The notes: generated from the letters alone by a model not told the origin. Shown: positions 37,553 to 48,556, numbered from the stretch's first letter. The stretch: 64,000 bases of DNA from Ditibartonella choladocola (GCF_002007565.1 NZ_CP015625.1:682001-746000); one strand, 5' to 3'. A program made the numbers and translations.

Positions 37553-37966
37553 TTAATATAGAATATCTTTCAGAATAGGTATTAACGGTTTATCGGCCGG
37601 TGGCATTGGATAGTGATCGAGATCTGCGGCCGAAATCCATTTGATATTTTGCCCTTCGGCTCCCTTTGCTATTCCTTGATAACGTCTGCATATATAGAGT
37701 GGCATAAGGAGATGGAATTTTTCATAAGAATAACTGGCAAAAGTGAGCGGTGAAAGGCATTCTTCTTTTACAGTAATTGCCAATTCTTCATAAAGCTCCC
37801 GAATAAGAGCCTCTTCAGGTGTTTCTCCGGCTTCCAATTTTCCTCCGGGAAATTCCCATAATCCCGCCAATGATTTTCCTTGTGGGCGTTGAGCGAGCAG
37901 TACCCGATTATCTGTGTCGATCAATGCACAGGCAACAACTATGAGAATTGGTTTTGAGATTGTCAA
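37553..37966 (-). CDS. mutT: 8-oxo-dGTP diphosphatase MutT
   Basis: A 137-residue Nudix hydrolase that removes 8-oxo-dGTP from the nucleotide pool. The Nudix box is complete: GGKLEAGETPEEALIRELYEEL (G-x5-E-x7-RE-x-x-EE), near residues 37-58, preceded by LLAQRPQGKSLAGLWEFPG. The frame is open up to 38032, inside the GNAT gene, but the best start is a TTG at 37966 that overlaps the GNAT stop as TTGA, with GGAG about nine bases ahead; this implies translational coupling. It is last in the argJ-GNAT-mutT run, the usual rhizobial order. Confidence 0.9.
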   Translation of the reverse strand: MTISKPILIVVACALIDTDNRVLLAQRPQGKSLAGLWEFPGGKLEAGETPEEALIRELYEELAITVKEECLSPLTFASYSYEKFHLLMPLYICRRYQGIAKGAEGQNIKWISAADLDHYPMPPADKPLIPILKDILY

Positions 37967-38766
37967 ACGCCCGGTCTCCAATATTGATAATGGTAGATTG
38001 TTTTGAAACCGGCCGCGGTATAGAGCCGCCATGCTGCACTGTTCAAAGTTTCAACCTGTAACCAGAGCCGTTCGATCGGTACGTCCACAGATTTACGCCT
38101 GATTGTACTCATCAGGCTTTGCAGAGCAAGACCACCCAATCCACGGCCACGCAGATCCGGCACGATTGCAAAATCGATAAGGCCTACCTGCCCGAAATCG
38201 TTCACAGTAATGATATTGCCGATCACACGGTCATCCCGTTGCAGCTCGTAAAATGTCGGTTTTCCCTTGATGCGTTTTAAAAGCTTGAAATAGATTTCGG
38301 CATATCGGTTTTCATGCGTGTGGTTACGCACGGTGAGTTTGCAATAGTCTTCAATTCCGATGGCTGTGAGTTTTACATCCGACCCTGAAATATGGGGTAG
38401 CGGCTCCAGAGCCATCACCGCCACATCTTTGAAATTTGCCCATCCGTTTTGCTTCAGCTCGTCGAATAGTTCGATCGGAGCAAGCGGTGTCAAACGCAAT
38501 GGTCGCCTGTAAACGCCATTTTCAAAACAGAGGCGCTTGACCCGTTCTTCGAGATTTTTATTATCATCAGGATCAAGCGGGGTTACCGAATTCACACGTG
38601 CCGAGGGAAAATCCGGCGTAGAGCGACAAGCCCAAACGCCATCATAAAATTCTTTTTCCGTAGGCCAGGCACGTGTGGAAAGTGCTTCAAGCCTGCGTAT
38701 TTCGGCCAGAGTTGTACTCCGGCGTTCTCTATTATCAACTTCTGTAGTCACCATTAATCTCGACAT
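37963..38766 (-). CDS. GNAT-family N-acetyltransferase
   Basis: A 267-residue protein. The C-terminal half is a GNAT fold with the acetyl-CoA loop [20 protein letters not shown] (near 207-226) and a final strand [20 protein letters not shown]. The N-terminal half looks like a second, degenerate GNAT-like or substrate domain ([18 protein letters not shown] region). The acceptor is unknown. It overlaps the 3' end of argJ by about 30 bases if the ATG at 38766 is used (ATG 38754 is a possible alternative) and is coupled to mutT by TTGA. The position after argJ is conserved in relatives, but a role in arginine synthesis is not shown. Confidence 0.85.
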   Translation of the reverse strand: MSRLMVTTEVDNRERRSTTLAEIRRLEALSTRAWPTEKEFYDGVWACRSTPDFPSARVNSVTPLDPDDNKNLEERVKRLCFENGVYRRPLRLTPLAPIELFDELKQNGWANFKDVAVMALEPLPHISGSDVKLTAIGIEDYCKLTVRNHTHENRYAEIYFKLLKRIKGKPTFYELQRDDRVIGNIITVNDFGQVGLIDFAIVPDLRGRGLGGLALQSLMSTIRRKSVDVPIERLWLQVETLNSAAWRLYTAAGFKTIYHYQYWRPGV

Positions 38767-39973
38767 ATTCTTTGGTCAAATCGCATGACCATATCGTTGC
38801 AGAGCCATTGCCCAAGCCAATATCGGCTTTAATGACGATGTGGGAGCCTTTCATGTAGTTCGAGGCTTCCTCTTCACTATAATGGGGATCACGTTCACCA
38901 TCAACCGCAAGACGGTGAGGTCCGAACCAGATCGACAACCGGTCACGATCAGCCTCCACACCGGCTTTGCCAACGGCCATAACCACACGCCCCCAATTGG
39001 CATCTTCACCAGCCACTGCGGTTTTTACCAATGGCGAATTGGCTATTGAACGTGCAATAATTTTTGCAGCTTCATTTGTTGTTGCACCTTCAACCCTGAC
39101 TTCAATCAGATGGTGTGCGCCTTCACCGTCGGTGACAACTTGCAAAGAAAGCTCGTGTAAAATTTCATAAACCGCATCGGCAAGAATCGTGTAACGCGGG
39201 TCATTTTTTTGGGTAAGCGGTTTGATTTTTTCGTCGGCTGTACCAGTCGCAAATAAAAGCAGCGTATCCGATGTTGATGTATCACTGTCGACCGTAATGG
39301 CGTTGAAAGTATCACGAACCTTATCTGATAATATTTCCTGCAGGACGAGCGAATCGACTGGTGCATCGGTTACGATAAACGAGAGCATTGTTCCCATATC
39401 AGGGGCGATCATGCCGGCACCTTTGGCAATGCCATTGATGATGACAGGATGACCATCAAAATCGACAGTGCGTGTTGCAAGTTTTGGAAACGTGTCGGTT
39501 GTCATAATGGCTTTGACAGCCTCAAGCCATTTGTCTTCTTCAGCACTTTTTGCCATTTCGGGCAAGAGGCCGGTAAAGCGTGATGCGTCCATCGGTTCAC
39601 CGATGACGCCGGTGGATGCAAGATAGATTTCTTCCGGAGTTGCGCCCAAAGCTTCGGCGGCCGCTTTTGCGGTAGCATTTGTTGTTGCAATGCCTTTTTT
39701 GCCGGTAAATGCATTGGCATTGCCTGAATTGATGACAACGCCGCGCGCAATTTTATGAGAGAGAATTTTTCTGCAATGGTCAACAGGAGCAGACGGGCAT
39801 TTTGAACGTGTGAACACGCCGGCAACGCTTGCTTTTTTATCAAAGACAATGAGAAGAAGGTCGGTGCGGCCTTTATATTTTATGTGTGCTTCTCGCGTAT
39901 CAAGACGGACACCTTTGATAATCGGCATTCGGGGATAAGTCTTTGGTGCAAGCGGAGAAATTTTACCAGCCAT
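38735..39973 (-). CDS. argJ: Bifunctional glutamate N-acetyltransferase / amino-acid acetyltransferase ArgJ
   Basis: A 412-residue enzyme that recycles the acetyl group from N-acetylornithine to glutamate in arginine synthesis. It is made as a precursor that cleaves itself before a threonine: here [13 protein letters not shown], with T195 as the nucleophile (Gly rather than Ala before it). The oxyanion-hole motif ASTGVIGEP is near residue 120, and [12 protein letters not shown] near 82. The frame extends to 40042, but ATG 39973 has GAGG five bases ahead and begins the family N-terminus. It is separated from the upstream parvulin gene by a strong terminator, so argJ-GNAT-mutT has its own promoter in a tight space. 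Confidence 0.96.
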   Translation of the reverse strand: MAGKISPLAPKTYPRMPIIKGVRLDTREAHIKYKGRTDLLLIVFDKKASVAGVFTRSKCPSAPVDHCRKILSHKIARGVVINSGNANAFTGKKGIATTNATAKAAAEALGATPEEIYLASTGVIGEPMDASRFTGLLPEMAKSAEEDKWLEAVKAIMTTDTFPKLATRTVDFDGHPVIINGIAKGAGMIAPDMGTMLSFIVTDAPVDSLVLQEILSDKVRDTFNAITVDSDTSTSDTLLLFATGTADEKIKPLTQKNDPRYTILADAVYEILHELSLQVVTDGEGAHHLIEVRVEGATTNEAAKIIARSIANSPLVKTAVAGEDANWGRVVMAVGKAGVEADRDRLSIWFGPHRLAVDGERDPHYSEEEASNYMKGSHIVIKADIGLGNGSATIWSCDLTKEYVEINGDYRS

Positions 39974-40013
39974 AGCAACCTCATTTAAAAAAGCGGAAAT
40001 CGAGAAAAACAAT

Positions 40014-40054
40014 AATGCCGGACAAAGCTTTTGAAAAGGCAATTGTCCGGCATT
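40014..40054 (-). terminator. Rho-independent terminator of the parvulin gene
   Basis: AATGCCGGACAA (40014-40025) pairs perfectly over 12 bp with TTGTCCGGCATT (40043-40054). On the minus strand the stem is followed by ATTGTTTTTC. It lies 20 bases past the parvulin stop and 40 bases before the argJ start. Confidence 0.85.
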
Positions 40055-40074
40055 TCAAAAAATAAAGCCAAGTT

Positions 40075-41067
40075 TTATTGATCTTCTTCGTCGGATTGTT
40101 CTCCGGGAAGGTCACCCGTATCGCTATCCGGTTGCTGCATCAATTTGGCAACGTTTTCGTCAGGATATTTGACATCCATTTTACCACGCAATTCGCCTAT
40201 CAATTTGACGTAGCGTTCCCGTGCTATCATATTGCGAATACCGTCTTTGACATCGGCAAATGCAGGTGGCTGTTTCTCGCGACGGTCTTCAACCTTGATA
40301 ACGTGCCAGCCGAACGGGCTTTCAACCGGTGTCTTTGTATATTCGCCGACTTTCAAAGCAAAAGCGGCATCTTCAAACGGCTTGACCATTTGCCCGCGGC
40401 TGAAGTAACCGACATCGCCACCTGTTGTAGCAGCCGATTTTTCGCTCGATTTGGCCTTGGCAAGGTCATCGAATTTTGCGCCTTTATTCAGGCTTTTGAT
40501 AATGTCTTCAGCTTCTTTTTTCGTCTTTACCAGAATATGGCGGGCGCGCACTTCCTGTTCTTTGGGAAGACCGGCGATTTCTTTTTCGTAACGCGCTTTG
40601 ACATCATCATCGGTAATTTTATCGACAATGGAATTTTTAAAATAAAGCTGCTGAAGAACGTTATCACGCATAATAGCCATGCGTTTTTCGTATTCAGGTG
40701 TTTTGTCGAGACCATCCTTCAATGCTGAATCGGATAAAGTCTTCATATCGACGTAAATTTTCAGAACGGTAATCCGGCGTTGCTGGTCGGGCAAACGGGC
40801 AAGTCCCGGATCAATGTCATTGGCCATAGCGTCAAGGTCGCCTGCGGTTACGTCTTTCCCGTCGACAACAGCCATTACATGCGAAGGATCAACAGGCTTT
40901 TCGGCTTGTGCAGCAGGCGCAGATAACGGATCCGGCAATTTCGGTTGGGCAGCAGGAGCCGCAGCATTCGGCGTATCCGGTTGAGGCGTGTTCTGTGCTA
41001 GCGAACTCAAGCTTGTGCCAAGCAATAGAGCTGACGATAGCAACAGGGTAGTTGGAATGAATTTCAT
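40075..41067 (-). CDS. Periplasmic parvulin-type peptidyl-prolyl isomerase
   Basis: A 330-residue protein with a signal peptide (about 1-25, MKFIPTTLLLSSALLLG ... SLAQ), a Pro/Ala-rich linker, a SurA-like helical N-terminal region, and one parvulin domain (about 165-265: VRARHILVKTKKEAEDIIK, KSAATTGGDVGYFSRGQMV, SPFGWHVIKVEDRR). It ends with an acidic tail. It should help fold exported or outer-membrane proteins, such as the autotransporter of this window. The frame extends to 41133, but ATG 41067 has AAGGAGACC seven bases ahead. It is divergent from secA, placing two envelope-export genes back to back. Confidence 0.9.
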   Translation of the reverse strand: MKFIPTTLLLSSALLLGTSLSSLAQNTPQPDTPNAAAPAAQPKLPDPLSAPAAQAEKPVDPSHVMAVVDGKDVTAGDLDAMANDIDPGLARLPDQQRRITVLKIYVDMKTLSDSALKDGLDKTPEYEKRMAIMRDNVLQQLYFKNSIVDKITDDDVKARYEKEIAGLPKEQEVRARHILVKTKKEAEDIIKSLNKGAKFDDLAKAKSSEKSAATTGGDVGYFSRGQMVKPFEDAAFALKVGEYTKTPVESPFGWHVIKVEDRREKQPPAFADVKDGIRNMIARERYVKLIGELRGKMDVKYPDENVAKLMQQPDSDTGDLPGEQSDEEDQ

Positions 41068-41513
41068 AAACGGTCTCCTTGTGAACGGACAAGCGTTCTG
41101 GACTGAAATTTTGGTTAAATTCGGGACAGTCATATCATGTTGTTCAGAAAGTTGATAAAAATGTTATGGGTTTTTAAGGAAAATTCACATCTTTTCTGTG
41201 GCTATTGTGTAAACGGGGTGTTGTTGCAATTTCCAAAATATGCGCAAAGTCTGTAGAAAGGGGTGCGAAGTCTGGAAAACAGGCCGGTTTTTACCCATAT
41301 TTTCTATAGGCATAAACTTTGGTCTCAATGTTGACAGAAAAAGACTCCACACCTATCTGTGTCGTGAATATTGGGTAAACTTTAAGTTTCAAGATTTTAT
41401 CGGCATTGGTGCACTCACAAGCGGTTGCACGCACTGCCGTTGAAGGTTAAAGCGTGTACGTCACTCAACAGGCGTTATAAAACGCCAGCAACTAACATCG
41501 GAAAGGACCAGAA
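41068..41513. other. Divergent promoter region between the parvulin gene and secA
   Basis: 446 bp with both flanking genes reading outward. AT-rich patches near 41150-41180 and 41350-41400 could hold the two promoters, but no hexamer pair stands out. The short frame at 41240-41443 has no recognisable content. I see no secM-like arrest gene upstream of secA. Confidence 0.5.
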
Positions 41514-44228
41514 ATGGTCAGTTTAGGCGGCCTTGCGCGCAAATTATTCGGTTCAGCTTTTGAACGTCGCGTTAAATCTCTTCGACCAAAGGTTGCGGAG
41601 ATCAACGCACTTGAAGAAAAATTCAAGAATTTGAGCGATAGCGAATTGCGGCAGAAGACCGATGAATATCGTAAAAGATTGCAGGAAGGGGAAACGCTTG
41701 ATTCTCTCTTGCCGGAAGCTTTTGCAACAGCAAGAGAGGCTTCCAAACGCGTTTTCGGTTTGCGACCCTTCGATGTCCAGCTTATAGGCGGCATTGTTTT
41801 GAATAATCGCGGCATTGCGGAAATGCGTACCGGTGAAGGTAAAACCCTGATGGCGACATTACCGGTCTACCTCAATGCTCTGGAAGGCAAAGGGGTGCAT
41901 GTCGTCACCGTCAATGACTATCTGGCAAAACGTGATGCCGAGACGATGGGCAAGCTCTATGGCTTTCTTGGCCTGACCACAGGCGTTATCGTTCATGATC
42001 TTGATAATGACCAGCGTCGCGCTGCCTATGCCTGCGATATTACTTACGGCACAAATAATGAGCTCGGTTTCGACTATTTGCGTGACAATATGACATTCGA
42101 CCGTAGCCAGATGGTGCAACGTGGCCATCATTACGCGATTGTCGACGAAGTTGATTCTATCCTTATTGACGAAGCAAGAACACCGCTTATCATTTCCGGA
42201 CCGCTGGAAGATCGTACCGATTTTTATAAGCAGATCGATACGTTTATTCCGCCGCTCAAGCCGGAAGATTATGAAATCGACGAAAAGCAGAAGACGGCAA
42301 CTTTCACCGAAGTCGGTACGGAAAAAGTTGAAAAAATGCTTGCCGAGGCAGGCCTGTTGAAAGGCCATGGCCTTTATGACATCGAAAATGTCAAGATTGT
42401 GCATCACATCAACAATGCATTGAAAGCCCATAAACTGTTTACGCGCGATAAAGACTATATTGTGCGTAATGGCGAGGTCATGATTATTGACGAATTTACC
42501 GGCCGTATGATGCCGGGGCGTCGCTATTCGGAAGGGCTTCATCAGGCTTTGGAAGCCAAGGAACATGTTGCTATCCAGCCGGAAAACCAGACGCTTGCCT
42601 CGATCACCTTCCAGAATTATTTCCGTATGTATGATAAATTGGCCGGTATGACAGGTACTGCGGCAACCGAAGCGGAAGAATTCGGAAATATTTATGGTCT
42701 TGAGGTGATTGAGATCCCGACCAATTTGCCGGTCAAACGTATCGACGAGAATGACGAGGTCTATCGGACTGTCGAAGAAAAATATCAGGCAATTGTTCGC
42801 GATATTCGTGCCTCGCATGAACGCGGGCAGCCTATTCTGGTCGGTACAACGTCAATCGAGAAATCGGAACATCTGGCTGATCGCCTGCGGAAAGATGGTA
42901 TTACCGGTTTTAACGTATTGAATGCCCGTTATCACGAACAGGAAGCCTATATTGTCGCACAAGCGGGTGTGCCGGGAGCAATTACGATTGCTACCAATAT
43001 GGCAGGTCGTGGTACCGATATCCAGCTTGGTGGCAATGTCGAAATGCGCGTTGAACAGGAATTGAAAGATGTTCCTGAAGGTCCCGAACGCGATGCGAAA
43101 ATTGCAGCAATCAAAGAAGATGTTGCAAAATTGAAAGAAAAGGCGCTCGCTGCCGGTGGCCTTTACGTTCTGGCAACAGAACGCCACGAAAGCCGGCGTA
43201 TTGATAATCAGCTACGCGGTCGTTCCGGTCGTCAAGGCGATCCCGGACGGTCGAAATTCTATCTGTCATTGCAAGATGATCTGATGCGCATTTTCGGTTC
43301 CAATCGTATGGATGGAATGTTGCAGAAACTCGGCCTGAAAGAAGGCGAGGCGATTACCCACCCGTGGATTAACAAAGCACTCGAAAAAGCACAGAAAAAG
43401 GTCGAAGCACGAAACTACGAAATCCGTAAAAATCTTCTCAAATACGACGATGTCATGAATGACCAACGCAAGGTTATTTTTGAACAGAGAATGGAGGTTA
43501 TGGATTCCAAAGACCTGACCGATATGATCGCGGAAATGCGCGATGAAGTTATAGAGGATCTCGTTGAAAAATACGTGCCACACGGCACTTATTCGGAACA
43601 ATGGGATGCTATCGGACTTCGCGACAAATTGCGCGAATTGTTCAATCTTGATTTACCGGTCGAGGATTGGGCAAAGGAAGAAGGGATCGCCGAAGAGCAA
43701 ATATTGGAACGCGTCAAGAACGCCATGGAAGAACGGGCAAAAGAACGTGCAGAACGCTTCGGTCCGGAAGTTATGGCCTATTTCCGCAAAGCCATGTTGC
43801 TTGAGAGCATTGATACATTGTGGCGCGAACACTTGGTCAATCTTGACCATTTGCGTTCGGTCGTCGGGTTCCGCGGTTATGGCCAGCGCGACCCGCTTAA
43901 TGAATACAAGACCGAATCTTTCGAGCTGTTTCAGGCGATGCTTTCCAATCTGCGGCGCGATGTGGTTTCCAAACTCATGCGATTTGAAATCGTCGAGCAG
44001 CCGAGCGAACCGGCACCACTTCCTGAAATGCATGCCGATCATCCTGAATTTAACGGTCAGGATGATGCGGAAGGCCTGATTTCGGTAGCTACTGAAAATG
44101 ATACCGTTGTTGCTCCCTCAAAACGGGATCCGAAAGACCCGACAACATGGGGAAAGGTCGGACGGAACGAACTTTGCCCTTGTGGGTCGGGCAAAAAATA
44201 CAAACATTGCCACGGTTCGTTTGTTTGA
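41514..44228 (+). CDS. secA: Preprotein translocase ATPase SecA
   Basis: The 904-residue motor of the SecYEG pathway. Walker A lies in [20 protein letters not shown] (near 100-118), the DEAD-like box in [17 protein letters not shown] (near 207-223), and the second motor domain in [19 protein letters not shown] and [18 protein letters not shown]. The preprotein cross-linking and helical scaffold domains lie between and after. The C-terminal zinc finger [17 protein letters not shown], for SecB and lipid binding, is intact. The gene has its own promoter region and a strong terminator. Confidence 0.98.
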   Translation: MVSLGGLARKLFGSAFERRVKSLRPKVAEINALEEKFKNLSDSELRQKTDEYRKRLQEGETLDSLLPEAFATAREASKRVFGLRPFDVQLIGGIVLNNRGIAEMRTGEGKTLMATLPVYLNALEGKGVHVVTVNDYLAKRDAETMGKLYGFLGLTTGVIVHDLDNDQRRAAYACDITYGTNNELGFDYLRDNMTFDRSQMVQRGHHYAIVDEVDSILIDEARTPLIISGPLEDRTDFYKQIDTFIPPLKPEDYEIDEKQKTATFTEVGTEKVEKMLAEAGLLKGHGLYDIENVKIVHHINNALKAHKLFTRDKDYIVRNGEVMIIDEFTGRMMPGRRYSEGLHQALEAKEHVAIQPENQTLASITFQNYFRMYDKLAGMTGTAATEAEEFGNIYGLEVIEIPTNLPVKRIDENDEVYRTVEEKYQAIVRDIRASHERGQPILVGTTSIEKSEHLADRLRKDGITGFNVLNARYHEQEAYIVAQAGVPGAITIATNMAGRGTDIQLGGNVEMRVEQELKDVPEGPERDAKIAAIKEDVAKLKEKALAAGGLYVLATERHESRRIDNQLRGRSGRQGDPGRSKFYLSLQDDLMRIFGSNRMDGMLQKLGLKEGEAITHPWINKALEKAQKKVEARNYEIRKNLLKYDDVMNDQRKVIFEQRMEVMDSKDLTDMIAEMRDEVIEDLVEKYVPHGTYSEQWDAIGLRDKLRELFNLDLPVEDWAKEEGIAEEQILERVKNAMEERAKERAERFGPEVMAYFRKAMLLESIDTLWREHLVNLDHLRSVVGFRGYGQRDPLNEYKTESFELFQAMLSNLRRDVVSKLMRFEIVEQPSEPAPLPEMHADHPEFNGQDDAEGLISVATENDTVVAPSKRDPKDPTTWGKVGRNELCPCGSGKKYKHCHGSFV

Positions 44229-44270
44229 ACCGGAAATGATAGTGCCCTTCCGGTCAGGTGTTGATAGGCA

Positions 44271-44304
44271 GCAAAAATTCCGGTGTTGAAAACCGGAATT
44301 TTGC
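44271..44304 (+). terminator. Rho-independent terminator of secA
   Basis: GCAAAAATTCCGGT pairs with ACCGGAATTTTGC (13 pairs, one bulged A) around a short loop, with the T run inside the right arm, 43 bases after the secA stop. The rest of the 318-bp gap to the next gene (44229-44546) is AT-rich and holds nothing further that I recognise apart from the expected promoter of the Fur-family gene. Confidence 0.75.
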
Positions 44305-44546
44305 TTATCTGAAAGTCCGGAATTTTGAATTGATGCGCAAAGTGCGCTCGTTTATGTCAGGCATGTTTGTTGTGGTTGAAAAATATGATAAATATTTATA
44401 AGTCGAATTTGTAAGATAAGATTTTTCTTTAAAATACAGTATAAGCTTGTCCGATCTGTTTTTTAAAGATAATGTGCGGGGTAGAAGTTTGAACAAGAGT
44501 CCCGTTTCCTTTTACATGTAATGAAATTAACGGTTCTGAAGCTATC

Positions 44547-44963
44547 ATGGAAGATAAACCCGATTATGAAAAAGAATTACGCAAAAGTGGCCTTAGGATA
44601 ACAAGGCAACGACGTATTATTCTTGATCTTCTTAATAATAATCTGGATCACCCGAACGCGTTCGAGCTGTTCAAGCGGGCTAGCGAAAAGGACCCGACAA
44701 TTTCATTGTCGACCGTTTATCGTACGATGAAAGCTCTGGAGGAAGTCGGGGCAATTGAACGGCACGAATTTGAAGGCGGACCATCGCGTTTTGAACAGAA
44801 AAACCGCGAGCATCACGACCATCTGATTGATATTGATACCGGCGATGTTATCGAATTTCGCTCCGATCTTATTGAAAAATTGCAAGAGGAAATTGCCCAT
44901 TCGCTGGGCTATGACATTATCCATCACCGGTTCGAGCTTTATGGGAAAAAACGCAAACGTTAA
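44547..44963 (+). CDS. fur: Fur-family metalloregulator (Fur/Mur type)
   Basis: A 138-residue dimeric metal-dependent repressor. The N-terminal winged helix contains [19 protein letters not shown] and [20 protein letters not shown], the DNA-recognition helix. The C-terminal domain has the metal-binding [17 protein letters not shown] and HHRFELYGK. The CxxC zinc pairs of E. coli Fur are absent, as in rhizobial Fur/Mur proteins, which often answer to manganese. It lacks the heme-regulatory motif expected of Irr. Its position after secA suggests no operon partner. The manganese-dependent NrdF some 7 kb away is one plausible physiological link. Confidence 0.88.
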   Translation: MEDKPDYEKELRKSGLRITRQRRIILDLLNNNLDHPNAFELFKRASEKDPTISLSTVYRTMKALEEVGAIERHEFEGGPSRFEQKNREHHDHLIDIDTGDVIEFRSDLIEKLQEEIAHSLGYDIIHHRFELYGKKRKR

Positions 44964-45160
44964 TGCCGCGTTTTGCGAGGAACACATGTTCTCGTGTTGA
45001 CATGAATAATTCCAAATCATGACTTGTCGGGCATATTCCTGTTTTAGAAATGTCGTTTTGGCATTGGCAATCAGCATTTGCTGCATTATCACAGATTTGA
45101 CCGGTCACAGCATATGACCATAAAAATAATGACCCATATCAACAAACAGGCCTTTTAAAC

Positions 45161-46240
45161 ATGGTTTCACTACCGCAAGAGCGCATGAATCAACTCGAAA
45201 AACATTTCGAGATGATTGAAAGCGAAATGGCTAATAATCCGGATGCCGAGACCTATGTAAAACTTGCTTCGGAATATTCCGAATTGCAACCGGTTGTGGG
45301 GTTGATACGGGAACTCAATAAAGCGCAGCATGAAGCCGATGATCTTGAGGCGATGCTGAAGGATCATTCAACCGATCCGGAAATGCGCAGCCTTGCGGAG
45401 GAAGAACTCCCAAGCATCAGGGATAAAATTGGCAAACTGGAACATGATGTCCAGATCGAGCTGTTACCGAAAGATGCGGCCGACGAAAAGAGTGCAATTC
45501 TGGAAATAAGAGCCGGCACGGGCGGCTCGGAAGCAGCACTTTTTGCTGGCGATCTTTTCCGCATGTATGAACGTTATGCGAGTTTGCACGGATGGAAAGT
45601 CGAAGTTGTTTCGGCAAGCGAAGGTGATGTTGGCGGATATAAGGAAATTATCGCTTCTGTCACAGGCAAGGGCGTGTTTTCGCGGCTGAAATTCGAGTCC
45701 GGTGTCCATCGTGTGCAACGCGTTCCGGAAACGGAAGCGGGCGGGCGTATCCATACTTCGGCAGCAACCGTTGCGGTTTTACCGGAAGCCGAAGAGATTG
45801 ATGTTGAAATCAGGCCGGAAGATATAAGGATTGATACAATGCGTGCTTCCGGCGCTGGCGGTCAGCACGTCAACACAACAGATTCGGCTGTGCGCATCAC
45901 CCATCTTCCAACAGGCATAATGGTTGTGCAGGCCGAAAAATCCCAACATCAGAACCGTGCGCGTGCCATGCAGATTTTGCGTGCCCGACTTTATGACATG
46001 GAACGGCAAAAAGCCGATACAGAACGGTCGGCTTCGCGTAAAAGTCAGGTTGGTTCCGGTGACCGCTCGGAGCGCATAAGAACCTATAACTTTCCGCAAG
46101 GTCGTGTGACCGACCACCGTATCAATCTTACACTCTATAAGCTTGATAGGGTCATGGAAGGCGAACTTGACGAGCTGATTGACGCACTGATTGCCGATCA
46201 TCAGGCATCACTTCTTGCAGAACTTGGCAATAATGGCTGA
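45161..46240 (+). CDS. prfA: Peptide chain release factor 1
   Basis: The 359-residue factor reads UAA and UAG and triggers peptide release. The catalytic GGQ is in [20 protein letters not shown] (near 230-249). Other landmarks are [19 protein letters not shown] (near 112), [36 protein letters not shown] and [10 protein letters not shown]. The prmC frame, for the methyltransferase that modifies the GGQ glutamine, begins two bases after its stop. In Brucella-type genomes prfA-prmC usually follows ptsP; here the pair sits after secA and the Fur gene. Confidence 0.97.
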   Translation: MVSLPQERMNQLEKHFEMIESEMANNPDAETYVKLASEYSELQPVVGLIRELNKAQHEADDLEAMLKDHSTDPEMRSLAEEELPSIRDKIGKLEHDVQIELLPKDAADEKSAILEIRAGTGGSEAALFAGDLFRMYERYASLHGWKVEVVSASEGDVGGYKEIIASVTGKGVFSRLKFESGVHRVQRVPETEAGGRIHTSAATVAVLPEAEEIDVEIRPEDIRIDTMRASGAGGQHVNTTDSAVRITHLPTGIMVVQAEKSQHQNRARAMQILRARLYDMERQKADTERSASRKSQVGSGDRSERIRTYNFPQGRVTDHRINLTLYKLDRVMEGELDELIDALIADHQASLLAELGNNG

Positions 46241-46242
46241 TA

Positions 46243-47099
46243 ATGGCAAGCCTTTCTGAAGTTTTAAAAAAACACGAAAACTGTTTCGCGACAAAAAGCT
46301 GGACAATGCCGATCTTGATGCACGTCTTCTGGTCGAGTTTATTACATCGACAACGCGAAAGGATGAAATTCTCAATCCCGATCTTCCCGTTTCGGGGAAA
46401 GCTTTGCAACGACTTGATGAAGCAATTATCGAAAGGCTGAAGGGAAAACCTGTCTATCGCATTATCGGAAAACGGGAATTTTATGGAATAGAGTTTCATT
46501 TATCTGCCGATACGCTGGAGCCGAGAGACGATACCGAGGCTCTCGTCGATCTGGCGTTGCCGGAAATTCGCGCAATCGTTTTGCGAAAGGGACAAGCCGA
46601 AATTGTCGATATGGGGACAGGAACTGGCGCTATTGCAATTGCTCTTCTTGCAAATGTAGACGGCTTGAAGGCAACTGCCGTCGATATAGCCGATGATGCT
46701 TTGGCAACGGCAACGTTGAATGCTGAAAATGCAGGTGTATCGGATCGTTTCACGTGTTTGAAAAGCGATTGGTTTTTAAGCCTTTCAGGTCGCTTCGATA
46801 TGATTATATCGAACCCGCCTTATATTCCGGAAAGTCAAATTCCTTCACTTGCAATCGAAGTGAAGGAATATGATCCGTTACGAGCCTTGGCGGGAGGTCA
46901 AGACGGCCTTCAATTTTACCGGAAGCTCGCAGAAGGAAGTCGGCCATTTTTGCATCCTGATGGAAAAGTTGCGGTCGAGATCGGCAGAGATCAGGAAAAA
47001 GATGTGATCGCAATTTTTCGGCAAAATGGCTTTGAATTTATCAAAGCGCGCAAAGATTTGAACGGTATTTTGCGCGCCTTGTTGTTTTCGGTTTGTTAA
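46243..47099 (+). pseudogene. prmC: prmC, release-factor glutamine methyltransferase, with an apparent -1 frameshift in an A7 tract
   Basis: The reading frame from ATG 46243 gives MASLSEVLKK, then reaches seven A (46266-46272). The expected continuation (TRKLFRDKKLDNADLDARLL and so on) is in the -1 frame. One extra A, or slippage on A-AAA-AAA, would give a normal 285-residue PrmC. The main part is intact: SAM motif VDMGTGTGAIAIALLAN and the catalytic IISNPPYIPESQIPSL. Without the shift, the first in-frame start is TTG 46404, which removes the N-terminal release-factor-binding domain. PrmC methylates the GGQ glutamine of RF1 and RF2, and its loss slows growth, so slippage or a sequencing error is as likely as true decay. 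Confidence 0.75.
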
Positions 47100-47148
47100 A
47101 ACCTTGCTTTAAGCCTTCCGGACATTGATTATCCGGCGACAGCAACTT

Positions 47149-48363
47149 CTATTCTGTTTCACGCCGCCTCAAGAGATAGCAGAATACAAATTCGAGGATG
47201 ACGAGCGAGCCGGTGAAAGCGATTACCATGTTCCAGCCGCCGTGGAACCAGAACCAGCCGCCAAATGCACCGATAAAGCTCGAACCGAGATAATAGAACA
47301 AAAGGTATAGCGCTGTTGCATGTCCTTTTGCTCCTATAGCTATGCGTCCCACCCAACTGCTCGCTACAGCATGGGCAGAGAAAAAGCCTATGGTGATACA
47401 GATAATACCGACAACAAACCAGAAGAGGCTATTGGTCAGGGTTAGAAGCAATCCGACCGCGAGGATGATAACCGAGATGAACAGTAGCGAACTCCGCCGG
47501 TATTTATTGGTCAGGTTTCCGGCAATCGGTGAAACAATAATACCTGAAATATAGCTCAGGAAGATGAAGCCGATCTCGGTCGGACTAAGAAAGAACGGTG
47601 CTCCGCTCATACGGAAGCCCGTATAGTTCAAAATCGCAACAAAATCACCGAATACCAGAGCAATAAACAAATAGATGTAAAGCAGCCGTACCGAACCGAT
47701 ATGGCCAATCCAGGCTCTCACATGGTGATGGATATTGATGCCGTGTACGGGAACAAAATATTTCGACGGTGGCAATAGAAAATAGAAAGCGATAGCTGCG
47801 ACAAGGTCGATAATACCGATAATGGCCAATGCCCATTGCCAATTGAACCATTCGATGAGGCTTCCCATGCCAACCCGCCCCATCATGCCACCGAACGCCG
47901 TACCGCCGACATAAAGCCCCATAATTTTTCCAAATCCTCGCGGTGCGATTTCTTCGGCAAGATAGGCCATAGCAACCGCCGGTACGCCCCCTAAGAGAAT
48001 GCCTTCTAAAGCACGAGCGACAAGAAGCCAATGCCAATTGGTTGCAAAGGCCGCGACAATATTGAGCACAGACGCACCGATCATTGATACGGTCATTAAA
48101 CCGCGGCGGCCAAGCGCTTCTGAAAAGGCACTTGAAAGGAGAATGGAAAAAGCCAGAAAGCCGGTTGATATTGAAAGAGCCAGCGAACTGTTCGCTGGCG
48201 TTATGTGATAGTGGTTTGCCAAGGATGGCAGCAACGGTTGGACACAATAAAGAAGAGAGAAGGTGGCAAAACCGGCAAAAAACATTGCCACACTTATACG
48301 TTTATATTGAGCGGTTCCGCTTTGCACACCAGGTTCAGCCCCGTTGGCTGTTGAGGTAGTCAT
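47149..48363 (-). CDS. MFS transporter, YnfM-like efflux group
   Basis: A 404-residue inner-membrane transporter with 12 predicted helices of the major facilitator superfamily. The motif between helices 2 and 3 reads ALGRRGLMTVSMIG, and between helices 8 and 9 there is NKYRRSSLLFIS. Overall it resembles the YnfM/arabinose-efflux-like group; the substrate is unknown. The frame is open to 48471, but ATG 48363 with GGAG six bases upstream is the likely start. It is divergent from the nrd operon, and its promoter must lie between 48364 and about 48550. Confidence 0.87.
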   Translation of the reverse strand: MTTSTANGAEPGVQSGTAQYKRISVAMFFAGFATFSLLYCVQPLLPSLANHYHITPANSSLALSISTGFLAFSILLSSAFSEALGRRGLMTVSMIGASVLNIVAAFATNWHWLLVARALEGILLGGVPAVAMAYLAEEIAPRGFGKIMGLYVGGTAFGGMMGRVGMGSLIEWFNWQWALAIIGIIDLVAAIAFYFLLPPSKYFVPVHGINIHHHVRAWIGHIGSVRLLYIYLFIALVFGDFVAILNYTGFRMSGAPFFLSPTEIGFIFLSYISGIIVSPIAGNLTNKYRRSSLLFISVIILAVGLLLTLTNSLFWFVVGIICITIGFFSAHAVASSWVGRIAIGAKGHATALYLLFYYLGSSFIGAFGGWFWFHGGWNMVIAFTGSLVILEFVFCYLLRRRETE

Positions 48364-48556
48364 TTTAAACTCCGAATATCTACCTCCCCCCGATTTTTCC
48401 GCTATTATGGTGGAAAGCAATAATGCAAAATCGTTGAAAGTTAAATTCAATTCCAAGGACTGAAGCGTCAAAAATAAGTGACTGTCTAAAACGCAATTCT
48501 GCCTGATTTTTCTGCAAAAATCCAGACGGGCGAAATCAAAAAATTGCGCGTTATTT

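Noticed and set aside
41859-42818. 319-codon open frame on the minus strand inside secA
   Set aside because: It is fully antisense to secA, which is a complete and conserved gene; the translation shows no family features.
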